From Candidatus Latescibacterota bacterium (GTDB taxonomy: Bacteria; Latescibacterota; UBA2968), in contig JAJEDY010000033.1 of NCBI GenBank assembly GCA_022821275.1, positions 18,780 to 82,779 of the forward strand: a DNA stretch of 64,000 nucleotides, read 5' to 3'. Below, piece after piece: positions 53,101 to 61,296 of the stretch. The number at the start of each line of letters is the position of its first letter. Positions within the stretch are counted from its first letter, which is position 1. Made by a program: the position numbers and the translations under genes. The notes under the pieces are model-generated. The model was not told the origin of the DNA. It saw nothing but the letters and a program-made list of their open reading frames with translations, and ran no database searches.

Positions 53101-53260
53101 GGACGAGCAGGCACGCACCCACTTGCCCACCGAAGACCGCGCGTTGACAGCAGTGGCCCGGGCGATGGGGTTTGATACAGCTGAGGTGTTTGAGAATGTT
53201 TTGCAGAACGATATGGCACAGACGCGGGCGATTTTTGAGCGGGTGGTAAATATCGCGTAG
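50183..53260 (+). CDS. glnE: Bifunctional glutamine synthetase adenylyltransferase/deadenylase
   Basis: 1025-aa enzyme that adds AMP to and removes it from glutamine synthetase under PII control. Two nucleotidyltransferase domains: '[22 protein letters not shown]' (about residue 220, deadenylylase) and '[22 protein letters not shown]' (about residue 750, adenylyltransferase), each followed by a GlnD-PII-uridylyltransferase-like helical domain ('[16 protein letters not shown]', '[16 protein letters not shown]'). Slightly longer than the E. coli enzyme (946 aa). ATG 50183; the strong palindrome just before it may affect translation. Confidence 0.95.
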   Translation: [1025 protein letters not shown]

Positions 53261-53288
53261 ATGCAGGGCATGTTGTATCGGATAGGAA

Positions 53289-53323
53289 AGGCGGTCCAGG
53301 AAATGGGATCGCCTTTATTTTTT
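53289..53323 (+). terminator. Intrinsic terminator after glnE
   Basis: AGGCGGTCC pairs with GGATCGCCT (9 bp, one G-U) and is followed by TTATTTTTT. It is 29 bases after the glnE stop and overlaps the end of the convergent phosphotransferase gene. Confidence 0.8.
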
Positions 53324-54298
53324 AAAATACGCGCGGAATTTGTTTGTCAAGGGGTGGTCGGAGAGGGGCTGAGATATATGGTTTTTATGTTGTGTCAGGC
53401 GGGTTTTGGTATTTTGCCAGTGTGGCGTTGTCAGGCATATATGGGCTGCGGATATGTGATAAATGAGGTGGTGCGCATCGAGGCGGAAGAGGATGGTTTC
53501 GGCTGGAGTTGAGTACAATTTTGATGCAAAGTGGGCATAGTGTTGGGCAAGCGATGGTGTGAGGAGACCTATGATGCGGCTGCGGGGATTGTGCGCGCCG
53601 AGTGATGTGGTGTATTGTATCAGGCGACGTTCGGGCCAATCATAGCCAATTTTGGCGAGTTCGAGAACGGTTGCTGTTTCTGGGTTTGGGCAAGCGATGT
53701 TGCGGGCGTTGTAGTCGGTTGGGCCGAGTACTGGCGGTGCCTGGATAAGTTCGTTTATGAGGGTTTCCCAGGTCGATAGAAGGTCTGGGGTATTGGGATT
53801 GCGTACGAGTGTGGGAAGCGTTTCTGTGAGTGATTGGGTGGTGTTGTGCCACTGTTCTCGCAAGTCATCTGCGCTACATCCGGGCGCGACGTGTGGGATG
53901 AATTTGGATCTGTGTTTGTAAAACGCTTTTTCAAGTGTGCAAAGGGTATTGATGACGGTGTGTGCAAATGGTCTGGGATCAGCGGTCTGGCAGATGTCGT
54001 CGAGGGTGTGATTGCCGCACCATTCGTAGATGACCATGTCGTGGTCGGTTGCGATGATGCGGGGGACCGGGACGCCGCTGGCGAGAAGATAGTCTGTAAC
54101 TTTTTGTTCAACGGAGAGCAAGTGGTATGGTTTGTCGCGCGTGAGCGGCGCAAAGATGTGGTGTTTTACCGCAAATACCGAGCGGTCAGTCGTGACTTTC
54201 CAGACTGCATGCGCCCGAGTTTCGGAGAGCGATTCGATTTTTGCAATGCGCTGTTCCGGTAGCTTATTGCGGAATAAGCGGTCAATGTTTTCGGTCAT
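53315..54298 (-). CDS. Aminoglycoside-phosphotransferase-fold kinase-like protein
   Basis: 327-aa protein with APH-type traits: 'RAHAVWKVTTDRSVFAVKHHIF' (ATP-binding Lys strand), 'KVTDYLLASGVPVPRIIATDHDMVIYEWCGNHTLDDI', and a divergent catalytic region 'VLGPTDYNARNIACPNPETATVLELAKIGYDWPERRLIQYTT' where HGD.H..N reads 'PTDYNARNI' and the DFG-like Asp is 'KIGYDWP'. A homoserine/choline kinase-like small-molecule kinase is possible; drug resistance is not implied. Track adds 46 residues; ATG 54298 is chosen. Overlaps the DUF362 gene by 17 bases, so translation is coupled. Confidence 0.72.
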   Translation of the reverse strand: MTENIDRLFRNKLPEQRIAKIESLSETRAHAVWKVTTDRSVFAVKHHIFAPLTRDKPYHLLSVEQKVTDYLLASGVPVPRIIATDHDMVIYEWCGNHTLDDICQTADPRPFAHTVINTLCTLEKAFYKHRSKFIPHVAPGCSADDLREQWHNTTQSLTETLPTLVRNPNTPDLLSTWETLINELIQAPPVLGPTDYNARNIACPNPETATVLELAKIGYDWPERRLIQYTTSLGAHNPRSRIIGLLTPSLAQHYAHFASKLYSTPAETILFRLDAHHLIYHISAAHICLTTPHWQNTKTRLTQHKNHISQPLSDHPLTNKFRAYFKK

Positions 54299-55571
54299 GG
54301 GCGTGCAGGGTGTTTTCCCTTTTTCGGGACTGAATGAACTCGGGTGCTTCGACAATGCAGTCGCGTAAGATGCCGAGCGAATCCCATAAGGCTTGCAGAT
54401 TCGTTTTTTTGAGTTTGGTAGAGGTGTCGCCCACATCGGGAAAGCCCTGTGCGTCGGGGGTGAGGTGTTCCCAGTTGCGGAAGAGGCGACCCCAGTCGCT
54501 ATTTAGCACATCTTGCATTTTGTTTTTCGCGTGGAAAGGATACCAGAAGCTGTCGTGGTAGAGCACTGAAGCCATATAAGCCCAGGGTGCGAGGATGGTT
54601 TTGAGTGACCATTCGATGGGTTTTTTGAGGCCCCCCCAGTAGATCTTGTGCTGCATTTTAGAGGCAAAGGTCATTTTTTTGTACGGGCCGACAAAGTCCC
54701 AATTTTCTTCTGCGGCGTCCACATCACCCGCAATTTCGATTTGGGAGGGGTCTCCGCATCCCAGGCCCAGATCGTGTGCCATGCGGATGTATTTGATTGA
54801 AAGTGGATCAAAGCCCATCATTTTGGCGGCGACTGCGTCAATGGCGACCTGGTCGGCACTGGCGAGGATGACGTTTTTGGTGTGGGGGATCATACAACGC
54901 GGGCCGGGGCCATCGCCTGCAAAGGTGCCGTCCATAACTGCGAAGACACCGCGGTGGATGTTCTTTTGTATCATGAGCAGATCGACGAGGGTTTCGTGTA
55001 TGACGGGATGCGTCCAGTGGCGACGTTCGTTGAGCAGACCGCCAAAGGCATTTTTCATGGCGCCTGTGGTGGTGGTAAAGACGTGGGTTTTGACGGTGGG
55101 GAAATGGATGATGTTTTCATCGATAAAGCGTTTGGGAATGTGAAAACCTTTGGGATAGACTTCGTTCAGGCAGAGAAATTTTGTGGTGAGGTCGCCGACT
55201 GCGTCGCGTACGTTGATCCATTCTTCACCTTCGTAGAGATGTATATTTTTTAAGCCGTGCGCTTCGATGACGGGGAGGTGTTTGTTTTCTTTTTCGCCCA
55301 AACGCGCGTCGATGACCACGGTTCGGTTGTGGCAGCCGTAAATGAGGTCGGGATCGTAGCCATCCCGTTTCATGGCGCGGATAACACCATCGAGTTGCCA
55401 CGGTGTTGTGGAACATCCGGGGAAAAAAAAGTGCCATGAAATGTTGATCTTGAGCGCGGTTTCCACCTCTTTGGCAATTATATTCTGGTAATCCGCCAGA
55501 TTGAGCAGGCGGTGGTAGTCTTCAAAAACTGTACGCGGCGATGTGCGGAGGACAGCGACTTTGCTTTGCAT
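54282..55571 (-). CDS. DUF362-domain protein
   Basis: 429-aa protein of the DUF362 family: 'SWHFFFPGCSTTPWQLDGVIRAMKRDGYDPDLIYG', 'ENIIHFPTVKTHVFTTTTGAMKNAFGGLLNERRHWTH', 'FAVMDGTFAGDGPGPRCMIPHTKNVILASADQVAIDAVAAKMMGFDP' are its conserved blocks. No ferredoxin-type CxxCxxC cluster follows, unlike some family members. Function of the family is unclear (possible cluster or cofactor related). Transcribed after the hydrolase gene (16-base gap). Track adds 33 residues; ATG 55571 is chosen. Confidence 0.85.
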   Translation of the reverse strand: MQSKVAVLRTSPRTVFEDYHRLLNLADYQNIIAKEVETALKINISWHFFFPGCSTTPWQLDGVIRAMKRDGYDPDLIYGCHNRTVVIDARLGEKENKHLPVIEAHGLKNIHLYEGEEWINVRDAVGDLTTKFLCLNEVYPKGFHIPKRFIDENIIHFPTVKTHVFTTTTGAMKNAFGGLLNERRHWTHPVIHETLVDLLMIQKNIHRGVFAVMDGTFAGDGPGPRCMIPHTKNVILASADQVAIDAVAAKMMGFDPLSIKYIRMAHDLGLGCGDPSQIEIAGDVDAAEENWDFVGPYKKMTFASKMQHKIYWGGLKKPIEWSLKTILAPWAYMASVLYHDSFWYPFHAKNKMQDVLNSDWGRLFRNWEHLTPDAQGFPDVGDTSTKLKKTNLQALWDSLGILRDCIVEAPEFIQSRKRENTLHAHDRKH

Positions 55572-55587
55572 GGGGTCTCTCGAGTCA

Positions 55588-56559
55588 TCAGAGGTGTTTT
55601 TCAAATAATTGATACGCCTGTTCGCGCATGGTGTTGGGAAAATCGTGTTCGCAATCGGGGTGTTCGACAATCAGATTTTTTGTTGCATCGTAAAGGGCGT
55701 ACACGCGCGAGGCGGCGTTGACAACGGCATCTACACTTTGCCATTTGAAATTGCTATCGCGCAGTGGCGCGGCAATAAAACAGGGTCGGGGTGCCAGAGC
55801 CGCGATCAGGTCGTGAAAATCAAAGGGTATATCCCAGAGTCGATGGACGTAATTTTTCAATTTGGGCATGTACCGATCCTGCGTCCATCCCGCGAGATTT
55901 CCGTCTTTGTAGTCTATGTAGGAATCCAATCCACAACTCGATACCACAACGCCAATGCGCGGCTCAAAGACGGCAGTATAGACCGAATTGTGCCCGCCCA
56001 GTGAGTGCCCGATTGCCCCGACGGGTCCCCGTTTTACATACGGCAGTGTTTCCAGTAAATCAATTGCCCGGATATTGTCCCAGATCGCCTTCATGGTTCC
56101 ACTTTCATAGCCCAGGCCAAATATATCGGGCCAATATTCCGCCAGCATGGGATAGGATGGTGCGATGGTGACAAAGCCGCGCTCGGCCAATTCGCTGGCA
56201 TAAGCCCGATTGGGGCGGTCGCCCAATCCCACGACGGTTTTGTATCCCAATGTCGCATGCGTTGGGTGCGGACACAAGACGGCTGGACACGCTCGTCCTT
56301 CTAAAGCCTGTTTGGGAATTAGCAAATACGCCTGCGCGCTGTCGCCGGGTTCTGCCGCGTAAGTGATCATACGTCTCATATAAGTTCCGCAATCCACTTC
56401 CTCTACCAGATCTATAGCGAGAGGACATCGCTTTTCGTCTCCCGGCAAGAGACCCATGATTTCCTGCGCTGCGTCTATAATTTTCGCGCGCTTTTCTTCC
56501 CACTCTGTTAGTGAAGTGAGCGGAATAATTTGACCGTTTTGATCAACGAGTTGATTCAT
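55588..56559 (-). CDS. Alpha/beta hydrolase (acetyl xylan esterase/dienelactone-hydrolase type)
   Basis: 323-aa hydrolase with no signal peptide. 'PAVLCPHPTHATLGYKTVVG' (oxyanion loop), 'ELAERGFVTIAPSYPM', 'GPVGAIGHSLGGHNSVYTAVFEPRIGVVVSSCG' with the GxSxG nucleophile Ser, and 'EHPDCEHDFPNTM' with the catalytic His. Starts at the middle of three in-frame ATGs; GGAAG precedes it. Divergent from the antitoxin-like gene across a 148-base gap with no clear promoter by eye. Substrate unknown. Confidence 0.85.
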   Translation of the reverse strand: MNQLVDQNGQIIPLTSLTEWEEKRAKIIDAAQEIMGLLPGDEKRCPLAIDLVEEVDCGTYMRRMITYAAEPGDSAQAYLLIPKQALEGRACPAVLCPHPTHATLGYKTVVGLGDRPNRAYASELAERGFVTIAPSYPMLAEYWPDIFGLGYESGTMKAIWDNIRAIDLLETLPYVKRGPVGAIGHSLGGHNSVYTAVFEPRIGVVVSSCGLDSYIDYKDGNLAGWTQDRYMPKLKNYVHRLWDIPFDFHDLIAALAPRPCFIAAPLRDSNFKWQSVDAVVNAASRVYALYDATKNLIVEHPDCEHDFPNTMREQAYQLFEKHL

Positions 56560-56707
56560 TTGGCTTCCCATTTTAACGAATATAGGCACAGTGTCACAGA
56601 TTGACATTCAAGATAGAGTTGTATATTTTTGGGAAAAGATATTATGCTCTGTATTTTTTGCAAAGGACAATCACTCGAGGTTCAGGCCTATCAAAAGGAT
56701 CATTTCT

Positions 56708-56959
56708 ATGGAAGCGATAAAAATTAAAGCAATGTATCGGAACGGTGTGTTGGAACCAGAAGAACCTCTTGTTTTGTCTGAAGGTGAAAACGTTACGGTG
56801 ATTATAGAATCGCGCTCTGATTTTTCAGAAGAAAAAAAAATGCGATGTTTCCAAGCTGCTGCTGGTAGTTGGAAAGAGATTACAGATAAACATCTCGAAG
56901 AAGACATCTACAAGTTGCGCCGCTTGAGAACCCGCCCAGAGATAGAATCGTGGCAATAG
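56708..56959 (+). CDS. DUF104/AF2212-like antitoxin-family protein, orphan
   Basis: 83-aa protein. 'IKIKAMYRNGVLEPEEPLVLSEGENVTVIIESRSD' is the beta-barrel signature of the DUF104 family, normally paired with a PIN-domain VapC toxin. The C-terminal half is charged ('KHLEEDIYKLRRLRTRPEIESW'). No PIN gene follows; a terminator comes next. ATG 56708 chosen; the ORF-track start at 56591 lies in the divergent gap. Confidence 0.7.
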   Translation: MEAIKIKAMYRNGVLEPEEPLVLSEGENVTVIIESRSDFSEEKKMRCFQAAAGSWKEITDKHLEEDIYKLRRLRTRPEIESWQ

Positions 56960-56995
56960 CATATCTATTTGAATAGATTTTCAGTGCTAAAGTAA

Positions 56996-57038
56996 AATAG
57001 GCGGATGATCTTTGCGGTTATCCGCCTATTATTTTTTT
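56996..57038 (+). terminator. Intrinsic terminator after the DUF104 gene
   Basis: AATAGGCGGAT and ATCCGCCTATT form a perfect 11-bp stem with a 13-base loop and are followed by ATTTTTTT. It is 36 bases downstream of the DUF104 stop. Confidence 0.9.
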
Positions 57039-57362
57039 CTGAATGAACTCGGGAGCAATGTAAGTACGCGAGATTGGAAAAAAATACCAGAAATAAGACA
57101 TACACGGGTCATACAAGATATAAGTGGAATCTTTTTCAATTGCAGTGATAGAGGAACAGATGTTATCTTTCATTATGAAAAAGCCGCCGACAAGACTCGG
57201 TCAAGTCAACTGTCAGCGGCAGGTAAATATCTCAAGCTGGGAACTTGAGAAGGATATCAAAAAATAACAATCCAAAGTGCGATTGTCAATGATTTAGACT
57301 GTACTATGTACTTGTGCAGACAGACAGGAGAAAATCTCGCACACACGAAGTCTAATTGGGGT
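57039..57362. other. Gap with no supported gene; hairpin near 57183-57222
   Basis: About 320 bases before the regulator gene. GCCGCCGACA and TGTCAGCGGC (9 of 10 pairs) form a stem with a roughly 20-base loop, with no T-run after it. The tracked ORF 57012-57248 starts inside the terminator, has no ribosome site and is not credible. AT-rich; marks the edge of the compositionally distinct region. An RNA element or transcription-factor site is possible. Confidence 0.4.
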
Positions 57363-58109
57363 ATGGAAAAGCAAAAAATTCTGATTATAGATCACGACCC
57401 CCGCGTTCTATCGACTCTTGCAGGATTTCTGAGCGATGAACCTTATGGCGTATTCACGGCGAGAAATGGAATAGAAGGCCTTGAAATTTTGAGACGAGAG
57501 CATATCCATCTCGTTTTTGCTGACAGAGGAGCAGATGGGCACAATGGGATAACCCTTTTGAAGGGGATGAAGGCAGAGAATATTCAGACCCCTATCCTGA
57601 TCATGGGGGAAGTTGCACCGATGGAATTAACCGAAAAAATAATCCGAGCAGGGGCGGTCAGCGTGGTCAATAAGCCCATTGAGAAGAACAGGTTTTTGGC
57701 TGAGGTCAAAACCCATATCCCGTCAGATTCGAGTTGGAAAATCGCGTTTGAAGCCTTTTTGGAGGCGCATTACAGCAATCCGGACCTCAAATTTAATGAT
57801 CTCAGAGACCATTTCAAACTTTCCAGAACGCACTTGAGTGCCTTATTCAAAAAGCATTGTGGCATGCCTTTCCGAGAAAAATTAAGAGAGATCAGAATTG
57901 CCCACGCAAAGCACTTAATAAGAGAACAATCCCTGTTGACCTATGAAGTTGCAAGTGTGTGTGGATTTCATTCCTCAAAGTATTTTTGTGAGGTTTTTAT
58001 GAAGGTAAATGATATGTCTCTTACCGCTTACCGCGCAAAAGTGAGATGCGAGAACCCTCTTCAAAAAAATTCATCGCGCGTAGATTTAGAGACTGAACGT
58101 GGCTCTTAG
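57363..58109 (+). CDS. Response regulator with receiver and AraC-type DNA-binding domains
   Basis: 248-aa protein. Receiver domain at about 1-120: 'ILIIDHDPRVLSTLAGFL' (acidic pocket), 'HLVFADRGADGHNGITLL' (phosphoacceptor Asp), 'PILIMGEVAPMELTEKIIRAGAVSVVNKPIEK' (conserved Lys). AraC HTH at about 130-230: 'LKFNDLRDHFKLSRTHLSALFKKHCGMPFREKLREIRIAHAKHLIREQSLLTYEVASVCGFHSSKYFCEVFMKVNDMSLTAYRA'. No sensor kinase is adjacent. It heads the export-type locus and probably controls it. ATG 57363; the track's start adds 19 residues with no ribosome site. Confidence 0.85.
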   Translation: MEKQKILIIDHDPRVLSTLAGFLSDEPYGVFTARNGIEGLEILRREHIHLVFADRGADGHNGITLLKGMKAENIQTPILIMGEVAPMELTEKIIRAGAVSVVNKPIEKNRFLAEVKTHIPSDSSWKIAFEAFLEAHYSNPDLKFNDLRDHFKLSRTHLSALFKKHCGMPFREKLREIRIAHAKHLIREQSLLTYEVASVCGFHSSKYFCEVFMKVNDMSLTAYRAKVRCENPLQKNSSRVDLETERGS

Positions 58110-58138
58110 ATCAAATTATAGGTCTTAGAAGTATCGTG

Positions 58139-59413
58139 ATGAAAAAAAAACGTATCGTTTTCTTCAGCCAACACTTTGTAGGTGTCGGTCATCACTTTAG
58201 AAACCTCCAGATCGTGCGTGCATTGGCGAAAAGCCATGACGTCTATTTTGTAGATGGTGGACGCGAAATCCACCGTATTGATATACCATCTGTTACAACC
58301 ATTCGTTTACCAGCCCTTTTTAAGGATTCAGAGTCCCAGCGTTTGGTGTGTGAAGATCCCAAATTCAGTCTGCGACAAGCTCAGGAAAAGCGCAAGCAAA
58401 TTCTCCTTGAAAAAATTGCACAGATACAGCCAGACATTTTCGTAATTGAGCTTTTTCCATTTGCCAGATCCATACTGTACAAAGAGTTAATTCCTGCTAT
58501 TCAAAGAGCGAGGACTATAAACCCAGAAGCAAAAGTGATTTGTTCCGTGCGTGAAATTATAAGAAAGACTCCTGAAAGAGAACTTTCTACAAAGAAACCA
58601 CCACATCCGGAAGCTTTGTTCTTCGTACCCAGAATGATTTGGTATGCAGTTTCTTTTTGGCGTAAGGGCGAGAGAAACAAAAGGTTGGCCCGATTGTATT
58701 ATGAGCGCGTTGTCCCTGTGTTGAATAATTATTTTGATTACGTCCTCATTCACGGCGATCCGAGATTTTTTCAATTGGAATCATTTTTTCCCTGGATAGA
58801 GAATATCGAGATTCCAATTGAATATACAGGTTATGTCTCAGAAAAATTAGAAATCTCTGATTCCGATACCCAAAAAGCGATAGACGAACAAGGGCCTTAT
58901 GTTTTGGTCAGTGTTGGTGGCGGTATCCTCGGATGGGATATGATTACAACAGCAGTGACTGCCTGGAAGATACTTTGCGAGCATGGTTACGTTCAGAATA
59001 TGAAGATGGTGATATTTGTAGGAGTTTTTATGAAGGACGATGAGTATGATGCGATAAAAGAAATGTGTACAGAAGATTCCTTTTATCTGTCGAGGTTCAC
59101 TAACAACTTTCTTCAGTGGATGCAGAGTGCGGAATTGTCTATCAGTCAGGCAGGTTATAATACGTGTATGAATGTCCTGGAGACAGGTGTGAAAGCTATT
59201 TTAGTACCGATTCCAGCAGAGAGAGACCTTGATCAAGCACCGCGAGCAAAGAAATTTTCAGAGTTAGGTATAGCGGATATGATACGCTCTGAAGGACTGA
59301 CATTAGAGCGAATGGCAAACGCGATTTTGGAGCGTTTAGAAAGCCCCCCGGTGAAACACAACATTGTGCTAAACGGAGCCGAGCGTACAGAGCAATTGTT
59401 GTCGAGCCTATAG
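58139..59413 (+). CDS. Glycosyltransferase of the MurG/MGT-like GT-B fold
   Basis: 424-aa protein. 'RIVFFSQHFVGVGHHFRNLQIVRALAKSHDVYFVDGG' is the N-terminal Rossmann half with the Gly-His loop of GT28/COG4671 predicted transferases; 'YVLVSVGGGILGWDMITTAV' and 'FYLSRFTNNFLQWMQSAELSISQAGYNTCMNVLETGVKAILVPIPAERDLDQAPRAKKF' form the donor-binding half with the Gly-Tyr-Asn-Thr loop. No membrane segment. Lies between the regulator and the HlyD-like gene; might glycosylate the exported product. GTG 58136 and ATG 58139 are adjacent; ATG chosen. Confidence 0.78.
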   Translation: MKKKRIVFFSQHFVGVGHHFRNLQIVRALAKSHDVYFVDGGREIHRIDIPSVTTIRLPALFKDSESQRLVCEDPKFSLRQAQEKRKQILLEKIAQIQPDIFVIELFPFARSILYKELIPAIQRARTINPEAKVICSVREIIRKTPERELSTKKPPHPEALFFVPRMIWYAVSFWRKGERNKRLARLYYERVVPVLNNYFDYVLIHGDPRFFQLESFFPWIENIEIPIEYTGYVSEKLEISDSDTQKAIDEQGPYVLVSVGGGILGWDMITTAVTAWKILCEHGYVQNMKMVIFVGVFMKDDEYDAIKEMCTEDSFYLSRFTNNFLQWMQSAELSISQAGYNTCMNVLETGVKAILVPIPAERDLDQAPRAKKFSELGIADMIRSEGLTLERMANAILERLESPPVKHNIVLNGAERTEQLLSSL

Positions 59414-59472
59414 AGGCAACGCTTGGAGTGGTGTAAAACCTTGCCACTGATAAAAGAATAAAGTCTCCTGCT

Positions 59473-60666
59473 ATGCAAAACGGCCATACAACTGCTCCTA
59501 TAGATATTATAGATGATTTTAAGGGAACAGGTTTTGGATTTGTCAAACGATTTCTCCTGTTCATCTTGCTATCCGTTACTGCGTTGATTGCTGGTATCCT
59601 CTTTGTGGTGTGGAATGTCGGGATGAATGTAAATGTGGAAGGGACAGGTGTTGTGGAGCCTTCAGGCCGCTTTGAAGTGAAGACAAAGCTTTCGGAAATA
59701 ATAAGTGAAGTCTATGTCGATAGATGGGACAAAGTTGCAAAAGGAGATCGGCTCTTTAAGTTGGAAAGCAAAGATTGGAAAGCCGAATTGGAGAAAGTCA
59801 CCAAAGAGCAGGAAATTAACAGAAGCAGGATGGCAGAAATAGAAGAACAGATGAGATCAGAAAAAAAAGTTCTACAAAGTGAGATTCATCAAACGCAGTC
59901 CGAGATAGAGACCTTGCGTTTGCAACTGGAGCAAGTAGAACGGGAGTATCAACTCGGTCAAAAATACAATCTTGTGAATAGTAAGTCAGAAATTGATCAG
60001 TTGATACCTATCAGGCTGAAAAGATCCATGTTAAAACAGGCTCAAGCGAAATTACAAACAGACCGAGAAAGATTGGAAATGGTTGATCGCAGATACCAGG
60101 AAATTGAAACACTCCAAAAGATGAATCAAAAGCTGCGAGAAGACCAGCACATCTTGCTGCGTCGAATAGAAAATACAGTGGTTTACGCACCTCTATCTGG
60201 CACTGTGCTGACGGGCGATTTAGAACGGCGAGTTGGCGACCATCTCCAGATTGGAGAGACTGTGATAGAGCTTGCACGGCTGGATGATTGGCAGGCAAAA
60301 GTGATGATCAAAGAGACAGAGATTCACAAAGTAAAAGTTGGGCAACCCGTGAATCTTTTTGTAAACGCGTTTCCCCACATGGAATACAAAATTTTTGAGG
60401 GCGTCGTCACAGAAATTGCTGCACAACCCGTATCGACTAACCCCTCTCAGGAGGCGCAAGTTTATCCTACAAAAATAACGATTCAGAACCCCGAAATTTC
60501 TGTAAATCACAAGACCTACTCGCTTGCTTACGGCATGAGCGTTGAAGCGAAGATAGCCGTGGAAAAGGGAAGAATCCTCGATCTGATATGGAACCGGTTT
60601 CTTCGTACAGCGGGAAAAATTCCCGAACACGATTTCTATATTTTCGATCCCAAAAAGGCGAATTAA
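59473..60666 (+). CDS. HlyD-type membrane fusion protein
   Basis: 397-aa periplasmic adaptor. One membrane helix at about 27-48 ('FLLFILLSVTALIAGILFVVWNVG'), then a split biotinyl-lipoyl half 'GTGVVEPSGRFEVKTKLSEIISEVYVDRWDKVAKGDRLFKLESKDW', a long coiled coil (about 110-225, Lys/Glu/Gln rich, 'ELEKVTKEQEINRSRMAEIEEQM'), and the second half 'TVVYAPLSGTVLTGDLERRVGDHLQIGETVIELARL'. A beta-barrel domain follows. Works with an ABC exporter, here the one starting at 63819. ATG 59473. The 168-base gap after it holds an AAGGAGG site just before the next gene. Confidence 0.9.
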   Translation: MQNGHTTAPIDIIDDFKGTGFGFVKRFLLFILLSVTALIAGILFVVWNVGMNVNVEGTGVVEPSGRFEVKTKLSEIISEVYVDRWDKVAKGDRLFKLESKDWKAELEKVTKEQEINRSRMAEIEEQMRSEKKVLQSEIHQTQSEIETLRLQLEQVEREYQLGQKYNLVNSKSEIDQLIPIRLKRSMLKQAQAKLQTDRERLEMVDRRYQEIETLQKMNQKLREDQHILLRRIENTVVYAPLSGTVLTGDLERRVGDHLQIGETVIELARLDDWQAKVMIKETEIHKVKVGQPVNLFVNAFPHMEYKIFEGVVTEIAAQPVSTNPSQEAQVYPTKITIQNPEISVNHKTYSLAYGMSVEAKIAVEKGRILDLIWNRFLRTAGKIPEHDFYIFDPKKAN

Positions 60667-60834
60667 AAAAGAAAGGAGGAAATTCTGGGAGCACTTTTCT
60701 GTTGCCTCCCGCCTCGCCTTTAGGAATTGAAATAACCACAAGGAGAAGAGGAAAGACCGTCAATTTTTGAACATACTCTTTCAAAACTCAGGCAAAAAGA
60801 AAGAGCGTGTTTTTATTCTTTCAAGGAGGATATT

Positions 60835-61158
60835 ATGAAAACGCTTGTGAAACGCCTGCTGAGACCTTATCATCTGGAATTGGGATGGGTTGAAGCTTAT
60901 GGAGATGATGAAAAAACCATAGTTTATCAGACGACTGAGCCTACTACCTTCGTTAAAACTCCTGGTGATACCATTAAGGTTACGGGAACGGTCAAGCAAG
61001 GTAGAGTTGAGGCACCGGGAGATACAACTTGGTCAGAGCCAAAAAAGATTGAAATTACCGCGACCAAGGAGGATGTGAAGAAAGAAGCACCGTTCGGTAC
61101 AAAAGGTATAGTTGGTCGAATCTGGGATTGGGTAATGGATCAGATTGATGACACTTAA
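60835..61158 (+). CDS. Small soluble protein of the export locus
   Basis: 107-aa acidic protein without a signal peptide or membrane helix. A middle beta-rich stretch 'TPGDTIKVTGTVKQGRVEAPGDTTW' and a helical end 'GIVGRIWDWVMDQIDDT' align by eye with the lipoprotein at 63387-63770 ('VDSIRVSGTVIRGKITNDGRDTTY' ... 'VGKIWEELLTYLVWDMAHRYMDT'). Strong AAGGAGG ribosome site 6 bases before the ATG. No double-glycine leader seen. Candidate exported cargo or immunity/partner protein. The 138-base gap after it shows only a weak ATCGGG/CCCGAT pair. No family recognised. Confidence 0.7.
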   Translation: MKTLVKRLLRPYHLELGWVEAYGDDEKTIVYQTTEPTTFVKTPGDTIKVTGTVKQGRVEAPGDTTWSEPKKIEITATKEDVKKEAPFGTKGIVGRIWDWVMDQIDDT

Positions 61159-61296
61159 ATCGGTCTTGACCTCATTCCAATAATGCTGTCTTTTCGCTTT
61201 TTCTTGTGGCTTAAAATCCATTATCGGGATCTATATTAATTTGATACCTACCCTACCTCAAATATAGGCCCCGATTTTTCAGTGGAGTTACAAGTG

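Noticed and set aside
57183-57222. Second hairpin as a terminator
   Set aside because: Nine of ten pairs form but there is no T-run after it, so it is noted as a hairpin only.
57012-57248. Tracked 78-aa ORF before the AraC regulator
   Set aside because: It begins inside an intrinsic terminator stem, has no ribosome site and no recognisable composition, so it is treated as non-coding.
60667-60834. A short peptide precursor gene between the HlyD-like gene and the 107-aa ORF
   Set aside because: No ORF with a ribosome site and a plausible leader was found; the good AAGGAGG belongs to the 107-aa gene.
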